NCBI GenBank assembly: GCA_916988195.3
Contig: CAKASQ030000069.1
Coordinates: 1-64,000 of the forward strand
DNA length: 64,000 bases
Source of the DNA: Oscillospiraceae bacterium
GTDB lineage: Bacteria > Bacillota > Clostridia > Oscillospirales > Oscillospiraceae
Direction of reading: 5' to 3'
The position numbers and the translations under genes were made by a program. Position 1 is the stretch's first letter. Every line of letters begins with the position of its first letter. Under the pieces are notes generated by a model. The model was not told the origin of the DNA, did no database searches, and was given only the letters and a program-made list of their open reading frames with translations. This document shows, piece by piece, positions 1 through 7,776 of the stretch.

Positions 1-1
1 C

Positions 2-109
2 GACGACTGGATGGACTACTATAATAACGATCGATACCAGTGGGATCTGGCAAAGCTCTCGCCGAACGAGTATTACCAGTACCTGACAACCGGCAGCTAT
101 CCATGCTAG
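2..109 (+). pseudogene. IS3-family transposase, C-terminal end (cut by window edge)
   Basis: The frame is open from the first base to a TAG stop and encodes 35 residues. The segment YNNDRYQWDLAKLSPNEY matches the conserved end of the IS3/IS150-type DDE transposase (orfB), where a YYN..R motif is followed by a LSP.EY motif. Only the C-terminus is visible, so I cannot say whether the upstream part is intact. The remnant lies beside an IS110 fragment, which marks this as an insertion-sequence graveyard. Confidence 0.6.
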
Positions 110-123
110 CGGAATGGGTCACC

Positions 124-639
124 TTATTTTGTCCTTGACTTGGGGAGCAATTTATTCCGCGTGTGGGTCACGGTGTGGGTCAGCCGTTTTTGCAAGTCCG
201 CCGTGTAAAGACACCTCCGAAGATGGGCTCTCACGCAAGCGCGATCCTTGCCTGTGCTGAAATTCAGCCTATCCAGATGTGCGTTGGAAAGCTTCTGCGG
301 CGTCGGATACTTTTTTAGGAGCGCCACGGAGGACTTGCAGAAAATCGTATCGAACTGCGCCTCGTATTCCGGAAAAACACGGTCGATCAGAGCGATCAGT
401 TTTCGCTTGAGGTCGCCGGCCATGTCGACCAGATAGAAGCGGTTCCGGCACAGCTCCTTCAGCGCCAGCAGACGATCCTGTGCAACATTGCTTTCGGCAT
501 AGCGCCCAAAGCGGATCAGCTCGGCAATGATGAAGGAATCCTTGGCATCGGTTTTGATCTTGCGGATGAACATATCCCTCATGGCGCTGGTCTGGATCGG
601 GTTGAGCAGAATGACGTGGTACCAGAAAATGCGCGGCAT
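124..639 (-). pseudogene. IS110-family transposase internal fragment
   Basis: The minus-strand frame encodes 171 residues. Its first half (VILLNPIQTSAMRD, then a KTD.KDS.IIAEL.RFGRY-like stretch) is typical of the IS110 DEDD transposase N-terminal domain. The usual start of the family is missing upstream and the C-terminal transposase_20 domain is absent. The last 30 or so residues do not resemble IS110 and are encoded by a different sequence that includes a 23-bp repeat also found beside the integrase at 5.27 kb. I therefore read it as a broken internal piece. Confidence 0.55.
160..182. repeat. 23-bp repeat, left copy (possible att-like site)
   Basis: The sequence CGTGTGGGTCACGGTGTGGG plus TCA recurs with one mismatch at 5274-5296, just past the integrase terminator. 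Each copy is itself a tandem of GTGTGGGTC. Two copies about 5.1 kb apart that enclose a tyrosine integrase gene could be attachment-site remnants, but this is inference. Confidence 0.4.
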
Positions 640-729
640 GAGCTATCAGGAGGTGTTGCGAACGAACGGTCAGATCTCATTCCCGGAGGTGCTCCGTCAG
701 CAGAAACGGCTCTGAGCTTACAGAGAAAA

Positions 730-761
730 GCAGCTTGCAGGTCTAAAAACTTGCAAGCTGC
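730..761. terminator. Intrinsic terminator
   Basis: A 10-bp perfect stem (GCAGCTTGCA / TGCAAGCTGC) closes a loop of about 12 nt. It lies downstream of the stop of the minus-strand 53-aa gene at 781 and would end that operon. The run of T on the minus strand is short, so efficiency is uncertain. Confidence 0.55.
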
Positions 762-780
762 CTTCTAAAAAATCCATGCT

Positions 781-942
781 TTACTGCACCCGATACCCAG
801 CTAGAATCAGGCTGACAATCATCTGCCAGAAATCGTTTTCCCCTGCGCTGTAATATCGGCTGTTTGTAATTTTGTGAAAGGATACAATGCGGTTTTCTTC
901 ATCCAGCCATGCCTCAAATCTGCCCGATTCATCTTTGTTCAT
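781..942 (-). CDS. 53-aa protein translationally coupled to the lipoprotein gene
   Basis: I do not recognise this small protein. Its ATG overlaps the TGA of the upstream lipoprotein gene in an ATGA arrangement, and the frame runs to a TAA just before a terminator hairpin, so it looks like the last gene of the HTH-lipoprotein operon. The product is acidic and aromatic at its start, has a segment rich in S, Y and N in the middle, and ends in a short hydrophobic stretch (FWQMIVSLILAGY). It might be the tail of a larger protein that has been lost, but the coupling argues for real translation. Confidence 0.5.
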   Translation of the reverse strand: MNKDESGRFEAWLDEENRIVSFHKITNSRYYSAGENDFWQMIVSLILAGYRVQ

Positions 943-3215
943 CCTGCGTTTTCAGCGAGATACAGCTCCATGCGCTTTTGAATCTGTGCAGCTGTTTCTG
1001 CCGCAGTTCGTTCTCCGGCCCAGAGTGCGCCGCACTCCGCTTCCAGAATGTTTGCTGCCTGCCACGGATAATAGATTTGAGCAGAAATATTCTCAAAGAA
1101 TGTTTCATACCGCGCAGCATCTTCTTCGGACAGCGGAACGACCGGGTAAACCGTGCCGTCTACCGTAAACTCCGTTGCAAGATCGGGGTCGTTTGTGTTT
1201 CTGGCTTCCATTGCCGCAGCGATTTCACTTTCAAATGCGGATGCCGTCATCGGAAACGCGAAGCGCCCGAGCACCGTCTGGCTGGTGTCCGAAAGCAGGA
1301 ATTGCAGAAATGCCGCCGCGCCGTCTGTGTGATCGGTATTTTTGAAGACCGCGATCTCTGCATCCGGGCGTATCTTTGTGCCGTTCGGACCGGGCCAGCC
1401 TATCCACGCAAGCGGCTCACCGACCGTATAGCTTTCCGCGCTGTGCATCTGCCCGATATTACTCAGAATGACCGGCTCTGCCAGTGCCAGATCCCGCCGG
1501 ATCAGAAGCATGGAGTTTTCTACTTCAAACCCCAGCTCCTCCGTGTCAGCCAGCGTGGCGGCATAGTCCAGCAGCGACCGAAATTCTTCCGAGTCAAAGC
1601 TGCACGTTTTCGTTTCTTCATCCAGGAATGCGTCGAGAAGATGCTGTTCCATATAGAAAAGGAACAGCTCGCGGCTCATGCCTGAGAACATGGAAATGTC
1701 AGACGAGTCGGCCAGAGCAAGAAACTCTTGCACCGTCCAGTGCTGGCGGTCTCCGAGCTTTAACTGCTTTCCAACGAGGGTTTCTACGGTGAAGCAGCCC
1801 GGAAAGGTGTAATTGGCACCGTGGTAAGAGACGGACTTCCAGAGCCACGGCAGAATACCCCCCTGCGGCAAAATCGTGTTGAGATCGAGAAGCATCCCCC
1901 GGTCTGCAAAGCTATGCCACGGAAGGTTTGAGAAATCGATCATATCCGGTGTATCCCCCGCTGCAATGGCAGTATTCCATGTGGTAAACAGATCCATGTA
2001 GCTGCCGCTGTCAAGCAGCGAGGAAAAGTCCAGAATTTCCACCTGATATTCAGAATTGCTCCGGTTGAACTCCCGCACCTGCGCGATGGTTTGCCCACCG
2101 GGATTGACCGTCGCAAGCGTCAGCACGGATTTTTGCTTTCCTCCGGACGCGCCGGGACAAAGCGCGGCGAGCACCGGGACGTCATAGGAGCGATCCGCAA
2201 AGACAAAGCTGCCGTTCGCCGTGCGGCTGAAGGGCTGTCCTCCGCGGACGTTGAGCTTCGCAAGATCTGCGATTTTTTCTGCCACACCGGTCTGAAGCGG
2301 CACGCGGTAAAGTGCGGTCGTGTCCGACAGATAAAGTACACCCGGCTCGTCTGCGCCATAGCACAGTACTGGAAGACCGTTCGAGATTCCGGAAATCGGG
2401 ACCTGCTTTTCACTTCCAACGGCTTGCAGCGCCGCGCCTTCTTCTGTGTCTGCGATAAACCACACCTGTCCGTCAGAATCCGCTGCAAATTTTTCGGTGA
2501 GCAACGCAAGTGGCTCCTGCGCAGTCAGATGGCCAGCTGTGTCAAAGCTGGAAAGCATCCCGTTCGAGAAGGTATAAAGAAGAAAACTGCCGTCACTGCC
2601 GATCAGGAACTCCGGTTCTTCGTTCAAGTTCATGCCATCGAGCAGAACTTTTTCTGTTGCCGTTCCGTCCGCATCCAGGCGTTCTACCGTAAAATCCGTA
2701 GTAAGCGATTCACCGTCATCTGCCCGCCAAAAACGACAGACCAGAGCCCAGAGACTTCCGTCCGGAGCGATTGCCGCAGAGGAAAGCGCGATGTCCCGCG
2801 CACCATCCAAGGCAGGCTGATAGCAGAAAGCTGTTTTCTTCTGCGCTTCCAGATCATATTGAATGAGCTGCGTCGGAATGACCCCGTCGTCTCCAACCAG
2901 AAACCGGCCGCTTGCATCGCACGGGGTAGCGACCACATAAATAAGGTTTCCGTCTGCTGGAAAAACGGAACGAACACGGTATCCTTCGATTGGCAGCTTT
3001 GTGTAGCAATACTCGCCTGCCGCATCTGCGCTTACAACCTCGGTGCTCGGCGCAAAGATCGCACCCGTTTGAACCAAAGATGAAGTTCCCTGTTCTCGTC
3101 GCATATTCTCAGCGTTTTTTTGCGATGTTTCTTTGCTGCACGCGCAGAGCGCCAGCAAAAGCAGCGCCGCCAGTGCGGCGCAAAGGCAGTTCCGAAAGAT
3201 TCTGATTTTCTTCAA
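939..3215 (-). CDS. Large lipoprotein: propeller-like domain plus extracellular solute-binding domain
   Basis: The 758-residue product begins with a lipoprotein signal: charged MKKIRIFRN, a Leu/Ala-rich core and the lipobox LCAC with the lipidated Cys at position 26. Residues of about 80-360 consist of repeating blade-like units (for example IAPDGSLWALV) that suggest a beta-propeller. From about residue 365 onward the sequence resembles family 1 extracellular solute-binding proteins (IAQVREFNRSNSEYQVEI, later TPDMIDFSN). No permease genes adjoin it. It lies 36 bp downstream of a membrane-anchored XRE regulator and is probably transcribed with it, so a sensory or substrate-capture role at the cell surface is plausible. 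Confidence 0.75.
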   Translation of the reverse strand: MKKIRIFRNCLCAALAALLLLALCACSKETSQKNAENMRREQGTSSLVQTGAIFAPSTEVVSADAAGEYCYTKLPIEGYRVRSVFPADGNLIYVVATPCDASGRFLVGDDGVIPTQLIQYDLEAQKKTAFCYQPALDGARDIALSSAAIAPDGSLWALVCRFWRADDGESLTTDFTVERLDADGTATEKVLLDGMNLNEEPEFLIGSDGSFLLYTFSNGMLSSFDTAGHLTAQEPLALLTEKFAADSDGQVWFIADTEEGAALQAVGSEKQVPISGISNGLPVLCYGADEPGVLYLSDTTALYRVPLQTGVAEKIADLAKLNVRGGQPFSRTANGSFVFADRSYDVPVLAALCPGASGGKQKSVLTLATVNPGGQTIAQVREFNRSNSEYQVEILDFSSLLDSGSYMDLFTTWNTAIAAGDTPDMIDFSNLPWHSFADRGMLLDLNTILPQGGILPWLWKSVSYHGANYTFPGCFTVETLVGKQLKLGDRQHWTVQEFLALADSSDISMFSGMSRELFLFYMEQHLLDAFLDEETKTCSFDSEEFRSLLDYAATLADTEELGFEVENSMLLIRRDLALAEPVILSNIGQMHSAESYTVGEPLAWIGWPGPNGTKIRPDAEIAVFKNTDHTDGAAAFLQFLLSDTSQTVLGRFAFPMTASAFESEIAAAMEARNTNDPDLATEFTVDGTVYPVVPLSEEDAARYETFFENISAQIYYPWQAANILEAECGALWAGERTAAETAAQIQKRMELYLAENAG

Positions 3216-3251
3216 GATAACCTCCTTTTGCGCGGGCGGATTGCCGTATCG

Positions 3252-3722
3252 TCAGTCCCAAGTAAAATCAAAGCCTTCGCCTTGCTTCCTAATATCTCCA
3301 ACATGATCTACTTCCAAATCTGTGATCCTCTTTACATCGACAGATTTTTCAGACGAGTCAGGCTTTTTCAGAATCAGCAGAAGCGCCAGTATCAGCAGCG
3401 CGCCGCAAAGCGCGGCGACCATGTATTTCAGCCATGCCCGTGGACGGTGCTTTTCGGAAATAACGGTTTCGACCGGAACGGCTTCCGGCTCATCGGAAGT
3501 GGTCTCCACAGCCGGCTTCTCTGTGTTTTCCGTGTTCAGAAGCCGGTCGATGGACACGCCATAAAGCTCTCCCAGCGCAAGAAGTTTTTCCGTGGACGGC
3601 TTCGACTGTCCGCTTTCCCAACGCGAAACTGCCTGCCGGGAAACGTTCAACTTCGCAGCAACATCTGCCTGCGTCAATCCTGCCGCTTTTCGCGCCTGTG
3701 TCAATTTTTCGTCGAGTTCCAT
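3252..3722 (-). CDS. XRE-family regulator with C-terminal membrane anchor
   Basis: The chosen ATG at 3722 has a GGAGAG ribosome binding site, whereas upstream in-frame starts have none. Residues 1-65 form a Cro/C1-type helix-turn-helix (LTQADVAAKLNVSRQAVSRW). After an acidic linker, residues of about 95-118 form one transmembrane helix (YMVAALCGALLILALLLIL), followed by a short external tail of about 40 residues. This resembles membrane-tethered one-component regulators. The lipoprotein gene follows after 36 bp. The direct repeats upstream at 3772-3810 are a likely autoregulatory operator. Confidence 0.75.
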   Translation of the reverse strand: MELDEKLTQARKAAGLTQADVAAKLNVSRQAVSRWESGQSKPSTEKLLALGELYGVSIDRLLNTENTEKPAVETTSDEPEAVPVETVISEKHRPRAWLKYMVAALCGALLILALLLILKKPDSSEKSVDVKRITDLEVDHVGDIRKQGEGFDFTWD

Positions 3723-4055
3723 GCGTTTCTCTCCTGCCTGATTGTATGAAATTCCACGATTTTTGTAAACCAAAAATCGGTTGCTTTTGCGCAAATATTG
3801 GTTGCTTTGCAGATTTTTTGATAGTCCAAGCAAAATTCAATTTACATAATACCATTATAAAGCAGACAGGAAAGATGTCAAGGATGAAGATGGAAGCTGG
3901 ACTGCGCAAAAACTGCGCCGCTGTAAACAAAGAATAGGAATTTCCAAGACACACAAAACCAGCTGAAAAATATTCCGATCTTCCGAAAAAATCAGTAGAC
4001 TTTGTGCCGGTTCTGTGGTAGTTGTTTGTGTTACCAAAGCGAAGGAGGCACAGAC
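3723..4055. other. Intergenic region between divergent XRE regulator and integrase
   Basis: This 333-bp AT-rich stretch separates the divergent regulator and integrase genes. It holds the direct repeats described separately and the integrase ribosome binding site (GAAGGAGG at 4041-4048). I see no RNA gene and no convincing consensus promoter in it. Confidence 0.5.
3772..3810. promoter_or_regulatory. Direct-repeat operator candidate
   Basis: Two copies of GGTTGCTTT begin 21 bp apart (3779 and 3800), each preceded by an AAAT/ATATT tract. They lie 57-86 bp upstream of the XRE regulator start, which fits binding by a dimeric regulator on one face of the helix. The assignment is an inference from position and repetition. 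Confidence 0.4.
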
Positions 4056-5210
4056 ATGGCAAAGAAACGGGCAAACGGCGAGGGCAATATCCGCAAGCGA
4101 AAAGACGGGCGCTGGGAAGGACGGTACACTGCTGGGTACGACGAGAAAACCGGCAAACGAATCACCAAGAGTGTCCTCGGCAAAACGCAGGCAGAGGTAA
4201 AAGAAAAGCTGGCGAAAGCAGTCGCGGAAGCGGAAAGCGTCGATGTACGGAGAGCAGACGAGTACACGCTCGGCACATGGCTGCAAACGTGGTATGAACT
4301 CTACGCAAAACCACACCTGCGATTCTCAACTGCCGAGTATTACCGGCGTGGAATCGAGTTACACATTGTCCCGCGCATCGGGGATATTCCGCTGAAAAAG
4401 CTGACTGGGCGCGATCTGCAATGGCTCTACAAAGACCTGCAAGAACACGGACGGCTCCGCGAAGCGCAGAAGGGCAAGCAGCCGGGGCTGAGTGATTCCA
4501 CGATCCGCGGCATCCACACGATGCTGCACAACGCGCTCGACCGGGCAGTCAAGGAACGCCTGATTGTGCGCAATCCAGCGGATGACTGCATTCCGCCCAA
4601 AATCCCGAAGTACGAAATGAGGATCCTGCTGCCGGAACAAATCAAGTCCTACCTGACCGCTGCTGACCAGCGCGGCGTCCTGCCGATGTTCTATCTGGAA
4701 CTCATCAGCGGACTACGCAAAGGCGAGCTGGTAGCGCTCCAATGGTCAGACTTGGACATCGAAAACAAGACGATTTCCGTCAGCAAGCAGGCGGGACGCA
4801 ACAGCGCAGGCGAACCCGACATCACTCGTCCGAAAACAGAAAACTCCATCCGCAAAATATCGATTCCGCAGGATGCCGTCGATCTGCTAATCGCGGAGCA
4901 TCAGAAGCACCCGAGCAACCCGTGGATGTTCCCATCACCTAAAACGGGCGAGATGTACCACCCGGACTCGGTGGTCAACATCCACAAGAAGATCCTAAAG
5001 GATGCAGGGCTGGAACACCTGAGATTTCATGACTTGCGACACACATTCGCGACCTTGGCGCTCCAAAATGGCGTGGACGTAAAGACAGTATCCAGTATGC
5101 TTGGCCATTTCGACGCAGGCTTCACGCTCCGCACCTACACCCACGTCACGCGGCAGATGCAGGAAAGTGCAGCCGAAAAGATGGGTAATTTCATGGCACA
5201 GGTCATGTAA
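4056..5210 (+). CDS. Tyrosine recombinase/integrase
   Basis: The 384-aa protein starts at the ATG that follows GAAGGAGG. Residues 1-60 look like the AP2-like arm-binding domain of ICE and phage integrases (GEGNIRKRKDGRWEGRYTAG), residues of about 70-170 like the SAM-like core-binding domain, and the rest like the catalytic domain. The catalytic set is visible: Arg221 (SGLRKGEL), His325-Asp-Leu-Arg328-His (HDLRHTFAT), His351 (MLGHFD) and Tyr361 (TYTHV). Length and motifs indicate an intact enzyme. A strong terminator and a 23-bp repeat follow directly. Whether it serves the large element to the right or a smaller 5-kb cassette is unclear. Confidence 0.9.
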   Translation: MAKKRANGEGNIRKRKDGRWEGRYTAGYDEKTGKRITKSVLGKTQAEVKEKLAKAVAEAESVDVRRADEYTLGTWLQTWYELYAKPHLRFSTAEYYRRGIELHIVPRIGDIPLKKLTGRDLQWLYKDLQEHGRLREAQKGKQPGLSDSTIRGIHTMLHNALDRAVKERLIVRNPADDCIPPKIPKYEMRILLPEQIKSYLTAADQRGVLPMFYLELISGLRKGELVALQWSDLDIENKTISVSKQAGRNSAGEPDITRPKTENSIRKISIPQDAVDLLIAEHQKHPSNPWMFPSPKTGEMYHPDSVVNIHKKILKDAGLEHLRFHDLRHTFATLALQNGVDVKTVSSMLGHFDAGFTLRTYTHVTRQMQESAAEKMGNFMAQVM

Positions 5211-5217
5211 AAACAAA

Positions 5218-5264
5218 AGAGCGGCGGAGAGGATGAGATACATATCCTCTCCGCCGCTCTTTGG
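5218..5264 (+). terminator. Strong terminator after integrase
   Basis: A 17-bp stem (AGAGCGGCGGAGAGGAT and its complement at 5244-5260) closes a 9-nt loop, followed by a short T stretch. It begins 8 bp after the integrase stop. Confidence 0.8.
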
Positions 5265-5273
5265 ACATTTCGC

Positions 5274-5296
5274 CGTGTGGGTCGCGGTGTGGGTCA
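5274..5296. repeat. 23-bp repeat, right copy (possible att-like site)
   Basis: This matches the repeat at 160-182 except for one base (G for A at the tenth position of the GTGTGGGTC tandem). It lies 10 bp downstream of the integrase terminator, a usual place for an attachment site of a tyrosine integrase. Confidence 0.4.
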
Positions 5297-5427
5297 AGCC
5301 GGATTTCACAGGTTTTCACGAAGTGCGTTCCCCAAAATGGTATATACATTTATAGGAAAAATTCTGCTGGGTTGATGCCTGAAAAACACCACTTTTCTAC
5401 AAAATCAGAAATCCGAAAATAGTTGCA

Positions 5428-5462
5428 AAAACGCCTGATATTCAGAGAATATCAGGCGTTTT
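5428..5462. terminator. Bidirectional terminator at tRNA-Tyr 3' end
   Basis: A 16-bp perfect stem (AAAACGCCTGATATTC with its complement) closes a 3-nt loop and has A/T runs on both sides. It touches the CCA end of the minus-strand tRNA-Tyr gene and would end that transcript. Confidence 0.8.
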
Positions 5463-5546
5463 GGTGGGGGAAGGTGGATTCGAACCACCGAAGTCACTGA
5501 CAACAGATTTACAGTCTGCCCCCTTTGGCCACTCGGGAATTCCCCC
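5462..5546 (-). tRNA. tRNA-Tyr (anticodon GUA)
   Basis: The 85-nt minus-strand sequence has a 7-bp acceptor stem (GGGGGAA/TTCCCCC), an encoded CCA end, the anticodon context CTGTAAATC with GTA, a long class II variable arm and the T-loop GGTTCGAATCC. All features fit bacterial tRNA-Tyr. Confidence 0.95.
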
Positions 5547-5575
5547 ATATTCAGTTTGCTGCGCTGCGGAAAGAT

Positions 5576-5651
5576 TGGAGCTGGTAGACGGACTCGAACC
5601 CCCGACCTGCTGATTACAAATCAGCTGCTCTACCAACTGAGCTATACCAGC
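5576..5651 (-). tRNA. tRNA-Thr (anticodon UGU)
   Basis: The 76-nt minus-strand sequence has the acceptor pair GCTGGTA/TACCAGC, a D-arm AGCTCAGTTGGTAGAGC, the anticodon loop TTTGTAA with TGT, the T-loop GGTTCGAGTCC and an encoded CCA. It lies 29 bp upstream of tRNA-Tyr on the same strand and is probably cotranscribed with it. Confidence 0.95.
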
Positions 5652-5746
5652 AACTCAAACAGCAAGACTGATTATAATGGGTAAAGCTCAAAATGTCAAG
5701 CATTTTTTCGTTTTTTCGAAAAAAATTTTTAAACTGCGCCAACCGT

Positions 5747-6517
5747 CTATGGCCGGTAGCCGATGGCGCGGGAAATGACGCTGCCCGCCTCGCAGACCAG
5801 ACGCGTCGCCAGGAGGAAATCCTCCGAATAGACCTGCCGGAACATACCGACCACGCCGACAGCGTAGCGCACCTCTCCGGTCGCGTCACGCACCGGCGCG
5901 GAAACTGAGCGCAGACCGACCTTGAACTCCCCGTTTTCCACGGCGTAGCCCTGCTCGCGGATCTTCTGAAGCTCGGGCTGGAGCTGCTCAGGGGTAATGA
6001 GCGTATGGGGCGTATAGGCCTTGAACTCGGAAATGGACAGGAGCCTGCGGCACTCCGCCTGCGAGAGGTTGGCCAGAAACAGTTTTCCCTGCGACGTGCA
6101 GTGCAGCGGCAGCCGCGCGCCGACCTCAGAGACCACGCGAAGGCTCGCCCGGCTCTCTTCTTCTGCCAGCGTCACAACGGCTGCGCGGTCAAAGACCGAC
6201 AGGAATACGGACTCTCCGAGCTCCGCGCAGATTTTCTGCATATGCGGCCGCGCAATCGCGCCGATGTCCCAGGCATTGGACACCGCACAGCCATATTCAA
6301 ACAGGCGAATCCCGAGCCAGTAGCGCCCGTTCGGTGTCTGCTCGATGAGACCGGCCTCGCGCATCGTGGAAAGAAGCCCGTGAATTGTGCTCTTCGGCCA
6401 ACCTGTCGCCTGATAGAGCTCGGTGAGCGTGGCGGGCTTAGTACGCTCGGCGAGCAGGTCCAGAAGCCGGATGGCCTTTGCCACCGAATGTATCGTTTTG
6501 CTTTCAAGCTCTGCCAT
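5747..6517 (-). CDS. IclR-family transcriptional regulator
   Basis: The 256-aa protein starts after AAAAGGAG. Residues of about 8-70 form the winged helix (SVAKAIRLLDLLAERTKPAT, GWPKSTIHGLLSTMREAGL). The remainder is the IclR effector domain, with GKLFLANL and a C-terminal GLRSVSAPVRDATGEV segment typical of the family. IclR proteins usually control carbon catabolism from small organic acids. The neighbouring broken dhaK and dapA-like pieces suggest it once governed a sugar-acid or dihydroxyacetone operon, which is inference. Confidence 0.85.
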   Translation of the reverse strand: MAELESKTIHSVAKAIRLLDLLAERTKPATLTELYQATGWPKSTIHGLLSTMREAGLIEQTPNGRYWLGIRLFEYGCAVSNAWDIGAIARPHMQKICAELGESVFLSVFDRAAVVTLAEEESRASLRVVSEVGARLPLHCTSQGKLFLANLSQAECRRLLSISEFKAYTPHTLITPEQLQPELQKIREQGYAVENGEFKVGLRSVSAPVRDATGEVRYAVGVVGMFRQVYSEDFLLATRLVCEAGSVISRAIGYRP

Positions 6518-6654
6518 AGTACCGGCTCCTTTTCGTTTATTTTATATAGTGTATCATGCTTCCGGTTCGCAGGCAAGCTTTTACATTCGCCATTGCCGAA
6601 ATTTGTTCGTGTACCTGCATATCTGCCTCACGCCTCTGCGCACACCGTGCAAAA

Positions 6655-6692
6655 CGGCAAAACCGGGCTCCCGCTTGCGCGAAAGCCCGGTG
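6655..6692 (-). terminator. Terminator of the dhaK remnant
   Basis: An 8-bp stem (ACCGGGCT / AGCCCGGT) lies 17 bp downstream of the minus-strand dhaK stop, followed on that strand by TTTT. It is the original 3' end of that gene. Confidence 0.65.
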
Positions 6693-6708
6693 GGGGGATT
6701 CTTAAAAA

Positions 6709-7478
6709 TCAGAAGACGGCGTACGGGATTTCGACCGGGTAGTCCAGATACTTCTTCATTTCGTCGTCAAGACGGAGCAGGGACACCGAGCAGCCCGCCA
6801 TATCGATGGAGGTGCAATACTCGTTGACATAGCTCTTGAAGACCTTAATGCCGGCGTCCTTGAGCATCTGCGCAACCTTGTTGTACGCGATGTACTGCTC
6901 CATGAGCGGCATGCCGCCCAGACCGTTGACCATGACAGCGACCTCATCGCCTGCCTTGAAGGGCAGATCGTCGAGGCAGTTCTGCGTCATCAGGTCGACA
7001 ATCTCGTCGGCGGGCATCAGCTTCGTGCGCTGACGGCCGGGCTCGCCATGCAGGCCGACGCCGATTTCCATCTCGTCGTCGCCGATTTCGAACGTCGGAG
7101 CGCCCTTGGCCGGGGTGGTGCAGGAGGTCAGGCCGAAGCCCATGCTGCGCACATTCGCGTTCACGCGGTCGGCAAGCTCAACGAGCTCATCGAGGCTCTT
7201 GCCCTCTTCCGCTGCGGCGCAGACGATCTTATAGCCGAGAATCGCGCCCGCAACGCCGCGGCGGCCCGCGGTGAACGTGCTGTCCTTGACTGCCACGTCG
7301 TCGTCAGCAATCACGATCTTGGCGTTGATGTCGTCCATCTCGCACATTTCGCAGGCCATACCGAACTGGCCGCGGTCACCCGTGTAGTTCTTGACCATGA
7401 ACAGAACGCCGGCGCCGGTATCGACAGCCTTGGCGGCCTCATAGATGGCGTCAGCCGTCGGAGCGGCGAAAACGGGAG
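6709..7478 (-). pseudogene. dhaK: dhaK-like dihydroxyacetone kinase subunit, N-terminus missing
   Basis: From VFAAPTADAIYEAAKAVD to the stop the frame follows the DhaK family closely, including VKNYTGD, the GRRG.AG region, GL..CTTPAKG and VNGLGG. Full-length DhaK is about 330 residues, and here about 255 C-terminal residues remain. The N-terminal part with the GGSGHEP substrate site is gone. The frame stays open upstream of about 7478 but encodes Arg/Ala-rich sequence unlike DhaK that is antisense to a dapA-like piece. The gene is therefore truncated at a rearrangement point and probably inactive. DhaK normally binds dihydroxyacetone for PTS- or ATP-dependent phosphorylation. Confidence 0.75.
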
Positions 7479-7691
7479 AGGGCGCAAGCGCTCCATGCCC
7501 GCCTGACGGCGCAATCCGACGCGGGAATCGGGCGCATGGGCGTGCGCGGCGTGAAACTTGGTATGCAGCTGCGCGGCCTTTCCGGAGGGCACGTCCGCTG
7601 CCCGCTGCACGACGCGACGCAGGAGGAGCGCGACCTTGTGACGCGGCTTTTCGCGCAGTACGGCATTTCCCGCCATCTCGAGACGCGGTAG
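7474..7691 (+). pseudogene. Dihydrodipicolinate synthase-family (dapA-like) C-terminal fragment
   Basis: A plus-strand frame of about 70 codons ends at a TAG. It reads A..LHARLTAQSDAGIG.. and then GHVRCPL...T.EERDLV, the pattern of the last helices of DapA/N-acetylneuraminate lyase-type aldolases (a V.PPL.PL...ER..L motif). It has no start and no catalytic Lys or Tyr region. Its 5' end coincides with the truncation point of dhaK on the other strand, so two genes were cut and joined head to head. Confidence 0.5.
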
Positions 7692-7725
7692 CCCAGCATT
7701 CCCCAAAGTCCATATTGCATCAAAA

Positions 7726-7765
7726 AAGGCTGGAACGCACACACATGCGTTCCAGCCTTGATTTT
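7726..7765. terminator. Bidirectional terminator
   Basis: A 14-bp stem (AAGGCTGGAACGCA and its complement) closes a 6-nt loop. A run of A precedes it and GATTTTT follows it, so it can end both the plus-strand dapA-like piece and the minus-strand metG piece. Confidence 0.8.
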
Positions 7766-7776
7766 TACTTGATTTC

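Noticed and set aside
124-639. An intact 171-aa gene
   Set aside because: It keeps only an internal stretch of the IS110 transposase, with unrelated ends on both sides.
939-1685. Plus-strand frames of 93-330 codons opposite the lipoprotein gene
   Set aside because: They lack ribosome binding sites and protein-like composition; the minus-strand lipoprotein frame explains the region.
5462-5651. The tRNA genes as the integration site of the large element
   Set aside because: Both tRNAs are whole, no part of their 3' ends is repeated further right in what I can see, and ordinary-looking genes lie between them and the element.
6709-7713. A continuous 334-codon frame that could be taken as full-length DhaK
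   Set aside because: Length is about right, but the first 78 residues are Arg/Ala-rich, lack every DhaK N-terminal motif and lie antisense to a dapA-like piece, so only the C-terminal part is DhaK.
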